From Phalacrocorax aristotelis (Eukaryota; Chordata; Aves; Suliformes; Phalacrocoracidae): a stretch of DNA of 64,000 nucleotides. The stretch is from NCBI RefSeq assembly GCF_949628215.1, contig NC_134297.1, positions 248,001 through 312,000 of the forward strand. The letters run 5' to 3'. Every line of letters begins with the position of its first letter. Position 1 is the first letter of the stretch. The notes under the pieces were generated by a model. That model had not been told where the DNA came from and made no database searches. It saw nothing but the letters and a program-made list of their open reading frames with translations. Shown here piece by piece: positions 57,347 through 64,000 of this stretch. Made by a program: the position numbers and the translations under genes.

Positions 57347-59490
57347 CTTGTACGGCTCAGCGAGAACGGGGTTAACATCCAACAAGTGCCCACCGGGCTC
57401 CCTGAGACAACGCTGCAAGCACACGAGGAGCGGTTATAAAACCCTTCCATTTGGGGAGCGTGAAACACCCGTTTCCTTTCAACCTCACCAGCTGGAGGGA
57501 GAGTGACCGAGGAGGAGGGAAAGGCTTGTTTGCCCTTTACAGAAGCGACCAAACACTATCTGTGATGTTAAAGACAACAGAAAGGCTTCTGGAGCCCGCG
57601 GGGTTCACCGATGCCGCTCCTGCTTATTTCACGCTCAACCTGTGGCCGGGGTTCTGCGTTCCGAGCAGGGCTGGGGTGGCTTCTCGGAACGACGCCCAGG
57701 GAGGAAAATTACAATTAGGTGGTTTCTGTCTCTCTAGGGAGCATGAAAGGGACTGGAGCGCTTCCAGGCTCTCCCATGCATGGCCAGTCTTGCTCAATCC
57801 AGCCCTCCCACTGAAGTGAGCTTGACAGCCCCCACAACCCAGCGCTGGCGTTGAGGTGCACGAGGCAGGCTTTCTCTCAGGGAGGTTCTGCTTTTCAGAA
57901 ACCTTCTGCAACTCAAGGTGATGCTTGGAATCTCAAGTGTGACTGCTGTCTGCCTCTCCTTAAGCAGCACGTGCAACAGCCCCCCACTGAGGGGCACGAC
58001 ATGTTCCCCTCATGGGTATTTATCTGCTGGGCGCTGGGTTTGTGAGGACGGGAGCAAAAAGCTCCCGGGAGGGGCTGCTTTTGGGGTATCGTTATTCTCA
58101 CCTCACCCCCGCCACTCAGCCAGGGCGACGTGTGACAACCCTGGTTAGATTTGCCTGTGCTCTTGGTGAGAAAGCATCACATCCTTGGAGGGGGAGTAAG
58201 AATTTGCAAAGCCCTCAGTGGCAAAGGAAGCAACAGGAGCACCCAGCAAGTTCCAGATATAAAAGGGGTTTTCTGGGAACGCTGCTGTTTGGCCGTGCCA
58301 GGCAGAAACCGCAAGCTCCTGGGCAGAAATGCTGGGGAGAAAGGAATGGAGAAGAGCAAGTCTGGGCGGGGGGCTGGAAGCCCCGATCCTGTCACAGACT
58401 CACCTGGGGAAGCTGGCAAGTTTTTAGCCTGGGTTTCCCCACCTATCGCGTGGACGTGACCAGCGCCTGGTCCCAGGTTGTGGCCCAGAGCTATGGGGTT
58501 GGGAACCCTTCTCTTCAACAAAGGAAGAAAGGCTTTCCCTCAATGCCCACGGTGACCTTCCGGTCACCGCGTACGACATGTGTGAGCTCACCTGTGCTAC
58601 GCGTTGGGGGTCCCAGGGGCCGCTTGCTGGGCTACAGCGTTGAGGAGGTCAGCTCTGCTGCAGGGAGAAGAGAAACCGCCGTGCTACTGGCATAAGTGCC
58701 TCGGGGTCACTCGGGGCAGCCAAGCTGGTGGGCTGCGGCTTCACCGGGGAGCCGAACGCAAGGCCCAGGGGAGAAAAGGAGCCGCTGGTACAGTGACAGC
58801 ATCAGCAAGAAGCGATGCTGACTGCGAACCACCTTCTGAGACAGCACGGACAATAAAAACTTAGGTCCCACCCCGACAGGACTGCTGGCTTCAGAGAGCT
58901 CCTTCCTCAGATTATTTTCTAAAAGCGTGTTAGAGTGCCGGATATCTCGCCAGGATTTTGCATACGCTTCTACAAAAGCTGGTTGAAAGTGAGCAAGCTT
59001 GTGAATTTGTGGACAGCTTACACCTCCAGCCGGTGGTGAGCTCAGAGGACACAGGCAGTAAAGCTCCACTTACCTTCAAAGCCTTCCACTCAACCAGTCT
59101 CGCCCCAACCAGCGGAACTGTGCAGAGTAGCGCCACATACCCTACCCTATAAGCCGTGGCAGGTATCTTGACAGCGCGAATAAAATACTGGCTTTTCTTC
59201 TTGGCTCCCCCATTCAGAAACCAGCGAAAGCGTTTGCCCTCGCAGTTTGCGACTGGGGCTCTCACAACTCCCCTAACGCTGCAGCTGCGGCGCAGCGGTT
59301 GTTCGAAGACTGAGCACAGGCACGACAACAAGTAGCGGCATCACCGAGCCAGCTGTAGTGGTGTCTCAGGGACCGGCTGTCAGGCAGCCACCCCTCCGAG
59401 CAGTCCCTCTCCGCTGCCGCAACTGGCCGGGGACAGGCTCGCGCCTCAACCACCACAAAAGATCACGACAGCCCGAGGCCGGTTCCTAGC
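57347..59490. other. KMT2A-ATP5MG intergenic region
   Basis: About 2.1 kb holds no coding exon I recognise. The KMT2A CpG island fades by about 57450. A plus-strand AATAAA lies near 58852, so a short divergent noncoding transcript from the KMT2A promoter is possible but unsupported. The 227-codon plus-strand open frame at 58012-58695 has no recognisable motif and looks like chance. Confidence 0.6.
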
Positions 59491-59496
59491 TTTATT
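59491..59496 (-). terminator. ATP5MG: ATP5MG poly(A) signal
   Basis: TTTATT on the plus strand (AATAAA for the gene) lies 53 nt past the ATP5MG stop codon, giving a short 3'UTR. Confidence 0.85.
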
Positions 59497-59548
59497 GTCA
59501 CAGAGCACGTTACAGACTCGGGACCACGGCACTACTGAGGGTGAACCC

Positions 59549-61014
59549 TCAGACGTTGTACCCGATCAGGCCGCCCTTGCCTATGATCTCCCCGATGTAA
59601 AACCACATCAGCACCTCCGTGGCCACCAGACCGTTCCTCAGCGCTTCCTGAAAGAAGAAAAAGCCACCGGTTAGATCGTCGGCTCCTGCAGCAGCTTCTT
59701 CCTCGCTCCCGTGGTCAAGACGAGCAAAGCCACCAGCCCGTACCCAAGGCCTTGGTTTAAGCAAAAAACCAAGGGTGTGACGGAGCGTTTCTCCCGCTTG
59801 GCCACCCCTCGAGAGGCTATGATGAGTCTCAGACAGTCTGTACAGCGGCAGCTGCCATTCCTGGTCTTATACAGCCCTCTCAAAAGCTCATTTCTCACAC
59901 CAAGTACGTGGGAAACGCTTTAATTTAAAGGCTGATGGATGACACCGCTGTTTGAGGCGGCTCAGCCGCCTACGGACACTCTCCTCCCTGGGACAGAGAA
60001 CAACGGGGCCCGAGGGGCAGGAGCACAGCCTGGGAAGGGTTTGGGCAAAGCTGGCGCAGCAAAAGGCCTTCAGCCCCTGCATTCCTTGAGCTTCAGGCCT
60101 CACTGCAGCATCTCGGCTGCTTCCCAGGGCACAAGCAGAGTGGTTCAAGCTAGTGTGCCGGTGGTTAGGTCAGGTCTTGGGAATTATGGGGCTGAACACC
60201 TGCGGCTCGTTGAACACACCTGGCAGGACACAAAAAAGCTGGAGAACAGAGCTGCGCCTCAGCTTATTCAGCAGAAAATGGATAAAATTTTTGTAAATGT
60301 GATTTTTTTTTCTTGAAAGCCTGGCACCGAACGAAGCGTTTGGAGCGCCGGGCGTTGCAGGTGACACAAACCCACCGCTCCCTCACCGCGGCGATGCACT
60401 GCTAAGCCCTGGATGCCCGGGGTGGGGGGGGGGAGGAAGGCAGGGGCTCTCCGTGGGGAGCAGCAGGCAGGAGGGCGCACCCGGGGCGGGCAGCGCGGGC
60501 GGTTGACGGGGTGCGCCGGGCCGGTGGCGGCCCCGCCGCGGTGGGAGGGCCCCGGGTGTGGCGGGGAGCTCCCTCTCCGGGCCCCCGCGGTGCCGGGACC
60601 CGCGATACCGGCCTTACCTTGACGGTGACCTGCGCCAAGCGGCCGGTCTGGAAGCTCCTGACCAAGGCCTTCATGCTGTCGATGGCCCGGGGGATCTCGG
60701 CGGGGCTCGGCGGGGCCAGCTCCACCTTCGCGTAGTACCAGAACGTGGCCAAACGTGGCTTCGAGTAGGCCACGGCGGCTGCCGGGAGAGGGAAGGGGGC
60801 GGTCGGGGAAAGGCTTTTTCACACTAGCGGGTGCCCGCGGGGCCGCCCCGGGCCATGGCCCGTCCCTCGCTCCCCACACCCCCCCCCCCCCCCCCGGGCC
60901 CGTCCCTCCCTCCCGCCCTGGCGGAGCCTCTGCCCGTCCCCGCCGCTCACCGGTGAGGAGCTGCGGCCCGCGGGCGGCGATGCGCTGCGCCAGCCTCTGC
61001 GCCGCCTGCGCCAT
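59549..61014 (-). CDS. ATP5MG: ATP5MG (ATP5L), ATP synthase membrane subunit g
   Basis: Subunit g is a small inner-membrane subunit of mitochondrial F1Fo ATP synthase, involved in dimerisation and crista shape. Exons 60951-61014, 60618-60778 and 59549-59647 join to 107 aa (human about 103). The protein reads [60 protein letters not shown] and [13 protein letters not shown], then [20 protein letters not shown] and [12 protein letters not shown]. The C-terminal hydrophobic segment [17 protein letters not shown], with a GxxxG-like glycine pattern, is the membrane helix. There is no cleavable presequence. The N-terminus is the most diverged part. All introns are GT-AG and phases join. Confidence 0.97.
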
Positions 61015-61240
61015 GCTGCGGGACCCGGCCTGAATGTCACCGCGTCCCCGCCGCCGCCGCCGCCGCCTCTAGGACCCCGCCGCCGCCGCCGCGGCTGCCC
61101 GAGCGCCGCCTGCCTCCCGCCCGGCAGGCGTCTGCCGCGGGCAGCCCCTAGCGAGGACCCCGCGCCGCGGCGCCACCGGTTCGAGACCCACGGGGTGCCG
61201 CTCCCGCCCCGCTGCGCCCGGCCCAAAAACCAAAGAGGCT
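60780..61240 (-). promoter_or_regulatory. ATP5MG: ATP5MG CpG-island promoter
   Basis: GC/CpG-rich DNA covers exon 1, including CCG-triplet runs (61045-61095) and a poly-C tract in intron 1 (about 60879-60895). This is a TATA-less housekeeping type of promoter, with the start site not located. It lies within 760 bp of the UBE4A stop. Confidence 0.6.
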
Positions 61241-61777
61241 TTTCCGCAGGTAGGGCCCCCCCGCTGCCAGACCTGCACCAACAGCGCTCAGCTCATCTCT
61301 GTATTTGATTTCCAACAACCCCTCCATTTTCCACCCCACCGCGCAAGAGGCGCCTACGAGCAGCCCCCTCCAGCCCACACTGAGCCCCGGGAGCGGCTTG
61401 GGGTGCGGAGGCGCCGCTTTCACGGGGAACGTATGGGTACAGAGTTTGAACATAGCAAGAGAACAGAGGGAGGTTTTTGGTGCAGCTGGAAAAGAAGATG
61501 GCCAACACGAAGGACAAGTAATAGAGGGGCCGGGCCACGCAAGAGAGGCTGCGCTCTTCCCCGAGGCAGAGGCTCAAAGCTGTAGTGCGGTGGAAAGTCT
61601 TAATAGTAAAGAGTAAGTCTTGAAAGGAAAAGACAGAATGAGGGATGAAAGGGAAGGTCCTGGGAGAGGCTCCGGAGGCGGTGGCGAGTTGCGCAGGCGC
61701 CCTGGAGCTCCATCCGCCACCCCCGCAAGGCATTCATCGCGCCCGTGATGGCAGGCCCCGGGACGAGACCCCGGTTT
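61015..61777 (-). other. UBE4A 3'UTR and UBE4A-ATP5MG gap
   Basis: On the minus strand I see neither AATAAA nor ATTAAA between the UBE4A stop and the ATP5MG start codon. The nearest weak variant is AATACA at 61305-61300. The UBE4A 3' end is therefore not fixed. No other gene is seen. Confidence 0.55.
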
Positions 61778-64000
61778 TCAGTTCAGTGTGTCCTCCATCT
61801 CCTCCTTCTGCTTCTTCCTCTCTGCGAGCCACCGCTGGATCTTCTCTTTAAGCTCTGTGTTCGGTCTGATCTGGTCCATGGTGAGGGGGCTCCGATTGAA
61901 GGGATCCGTCTGGTCACTGAAAGACAAAGCGCTGAGGAGATTATTCAGACAATTCTGGCTCTAGGAGAAGAAAAAACCCGAGAGGAAGAGAGGCCAGGCG
62001 GAGCGGCATGATCTTTCTGCTGATAAGTGACGCAGACGCTCCGAGACAGGGTGTCACTGGATAAGTGAAACAGATCCCCCAAAAGCATCAGAGCCCGAGG
62101 CCTGCGCTTCATACCTGAGGAGGTGCCGGGCGATAGTGGAGCGGTCCACAGTGACCCGGGAGGAGGGCAGTATCACGGGGTCCGACATCAGAGTGCTCAT
62201 GATCGGATCCAGGAACTCATCGCAGGCGTCCGCATACGTCTCCTCCTCCTGCTGCTGGCGGTCTGCAAGAGACTGGCAGGCAGGCGCTGCTTTTAGAGAC
62301 TCGGCCTCCCGGTTCTTTCAAAGCCAGGTTTGCTCCTGGCTCGTAGCTCAAGCATTTGCAGGTCCGTGCTGGCAGGGAGCCCTCCCAGTTGCCGCACCCG
62401 AGCCTCCGAGGAAGCCCCACTCCCACAAATCCAGCTCCGCAGCAAAGAGGCAGAGATACGCAGATGGAAGAGGACACTAGGACCCAGTTCCACCTTTTTT
62501 TGTGAGCTTCAATTTGCTCTGGTTCTCACCTTGATCCTCTCAGCCAGGTTACTGAAAGACACTATCATGTTGCCGGGCTTGTTGATTTTCTTCAGAACCC
62601 GAACAGTCTGGGCAAAGAGCGTCGGTGAATAGGAGCGGCCATCCTTGGGCACCGTGGCACAGAAGTTCTCTTCGTCCCTGGACCAGGGGTTGAAAGAGAG
62701 CAAAGGCTTAAGAATCCACATTTATGGGGCTGTGAAACACAGTCCTCACCAACAGATGCCGTGCCGCAGCAGCGGAGTCAAAGCTAGGGAAAAGCTCGAC
62801 CGTCACTATGCATTTCTCCCAGGCCCTCTCCGGAGTGAGCCAAGCTATGAACGTAACCGTGATGGTGCTTAACTTCCACCCCTGCTAGCTGGCCTGCAGC
62901 TGACTTCCCCTGGTAATTTAAATTACTCCAAAAAAAGCACAGCACGCTTCCAAAAGGCCTGCAGTAGGCACGCAGAGCAATCTCGTTAGTGCCGTTCCCA
63001 GAGGGGCAGGGCCCACGGAGCTCTGCGAGGCAGGACATCCCCCGATGGCTGCAGGCTGGCTCCTGCCACCCCGCACGCCAGCTCTCCCTCCTCACCTACC
63101 CGAGGTTCAGGTAGATGGTGCAGATGTCAGACACAAGCTGCTGCGGCTTGAAGTCAAACTCGCTGAAATCCTTGACTTTCAAAGCTCCCATTTTAGGCCC
63201 AACCAGGTGTTGCAGAAAGTAGTTGAGCATGGAGATGATGCGCTCAGCAAGGAAAGGATGCACGAACAGGGACTTAATTTCTGGAACAGACACCAACAGC
63301 TCCCTCAGCTTCACAGCAAACCCATCCCGCTCCAACCACCCTGAAACCAGGCTCCCGTCTGCCCCCCCCGCCGCCAGGCAGGGCCCTTCCCAGGGTCCTG
63401 GCGGGCAGGAGGGGTTGCTCTCCCCACCTGAGGTCAGGAAGGCCAGGGTGCCAATGGTTTCGTTGGACATGATATTGTGGAAGCGCGCCAGCTGGCCAAA
63501 CATCTGCAGGCTCGACTCCTTCTCCCGGCGAGCCTCCTGGGACAGGCTGTCCCATTCGCCACGGTCCTTCTCGATCTGCTGAATCTTAATCTTACTGAGG
63601 TACTGCAAAGACACAGCGGGGAAGCGTATGGGAGAATGGGCAGGTAACGGGGCAGCGACGGTTAAGCCAGACCCGTTCTGCCCCGCTGCGGGCTGATGGA
63701 GACCAAGTCGGGAGTGAAAAGTGCGACAGGGTGCTCGAAGAGGCCTCGTGCAACCCCGCGCGTCTCTCAAAGTGCAGAACGTTCATTTAGAGGGCAAACC
63801 GTAGAAAGTCCGTAAATGTTCGCAGCCAGATGGGCAATATCCACACCGCCCATCTCCTCTGCCAGCCTCCTGACAATCAGTTCTACGGCAAGTAAAAGCT
63901 GCCCAAAAAAGCCCTTTCTAGCAGCCACAGGCAGCTCTGAAAGGCGCAGGGACACAGTCACCACACACCAGGGACACGAGCTCACCTGGTGCTCGCCTTG
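61778..64000 (-). CDS. UBE4A: UBE4A, U-box E3/E4 ubiquitin-protein ligase (C-terminal part)
   Basis: UBE4A is a UFD2-family ubiquitin chain-elongation factor. In-window exons are 63986-64000+ (a fragment ending CACCAG|GTGAGC), 63428-63602, 63100-63280, 62530-62677, 62115-62272 and 61778-61916. They encode [80 protein letters not shown] (Ufd2 core helices) and [20 protein letters not shown]. The U-box follows ([60 protein letters not shown]), then [20 protein letters not shown]. The U-box recruits the E2 without zinc. The TGA is at 61780-61778. Phases join throughout. N-terminal exons lie beyond the window. Confidence 0.96.

Larger units (their letters stand above)
55370..57350. promoter_or_regulatory. 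KMT2A: KMT2A CpG-island promoter
   Basis: Nearly 2 kb of very GC- and CpG-rich DNA covers exon 1, its donor and the upstream region. No TATA box was found close to the start codon. A TATA-like TTTATAACC on the minus strand lies near 57432-57440, upstream of the candidate alternative first exon. The transcription start could not be fixed from sequence. Very long open frames on both strands here reflect GC content. Confidence 0.8.

Noticed and set aside
58012-58695. 227-codon plus-strand frame in the KMT2A-ATP5MG gap
   Set aside because: No homology, signal or domain is visible, and there is no upstream promoter or splice support beyond a distant AATAAA.
63767-63985. Minus-strand open frame reading [20 protein letters not shown] between UBE4A exons
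   Set aside because: Its only acceptor-like site is about 26 bp after the upstream exon's donor (63986/63985), too short for an intron. It is taken as intronic, although the frame is oddly protein-like.
1-64000. Search for tRNA, rRNA, CRISPR, toxin-antitoxin, phage or other selfish-system signatures
   Set aside because: None seen. The window is an ordinary conserved vertebrate gene block.

Overview
The window is vertebrate nuclear DNA, most likely from a bird. It carries spliced genes with GT-AG introns, and the gene order IFT46 - TMEM25 - TTC36 - KMT2A - ATP5MG - UBE4A is the block known from human 11q23.3 and its avian counterpart on a small, GC-rich chromosome. Introns are short and GC-rich: KMT2A from start codon to poly(A) signal fits in about 49 kb. 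Two fossil LTR pieces also look avian by remembered motifs. No bacterial, phage, CRISPR or selfish-system cassette is present.

Layout. IFT46 (+) supplies its last seven coding exons, 27-2604. TMEM25 (-), 3501-5200, is complete and ends tail-to-tail with IFT46. A solo LTR lies at about 5729-6058. TTC36 (-), 6229-7048, is complete. KMT2A (-) fills 7.3-57 kb: its 3'UTR is about 7340-11625, and 35 coding exons between 11626 and 56352 join in one frame of 3,938 codons plus stop. A large CpG island at 55.4-57.3 kb covers exon 1 and the promoter. The KMT2A-ATP5MG gap (57.4-59.5 kb) shows no gene. ATP5MG (-), 59549-61014, is complete. UBE4A (-) supplies its C-terminal exons from 61778 to the window end.

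The genes share no pathway: ciliary transport (IFT46), a neuronal immunoglobulin-family membrane protein (TMEM25), a TPR cochaperone-like protein (TTC36), a histone H3K4 methyltransferase (KMT2A), a mitochondrial ATP-synthase subunit (ATP5MG) and a U-box ubiquitin ligase (UBE4A). Five of the six lie on the minus strand. Exon borders were set by hand from splice consensus, reading phase and remembered human orthologues. Summed lengths (TMEM25 367 aa, TTC36 189 aa, ATP5MG 107 aa, KMT2A 3,938 aa) agree closely with the known proteins.

The most unusual signals cluster around KMT2A: a six-unit tandem repeat of 89-90 bp directly upstream of the start codon, an upstream ORF that stops two bases before that codon, a possible alternative first exon in phase with exon 2, a GC-AG intron beside the WDR5-binding motif with a competing in-frame GT donor, and an orphan terminal-exon-like sequence in intron 1.
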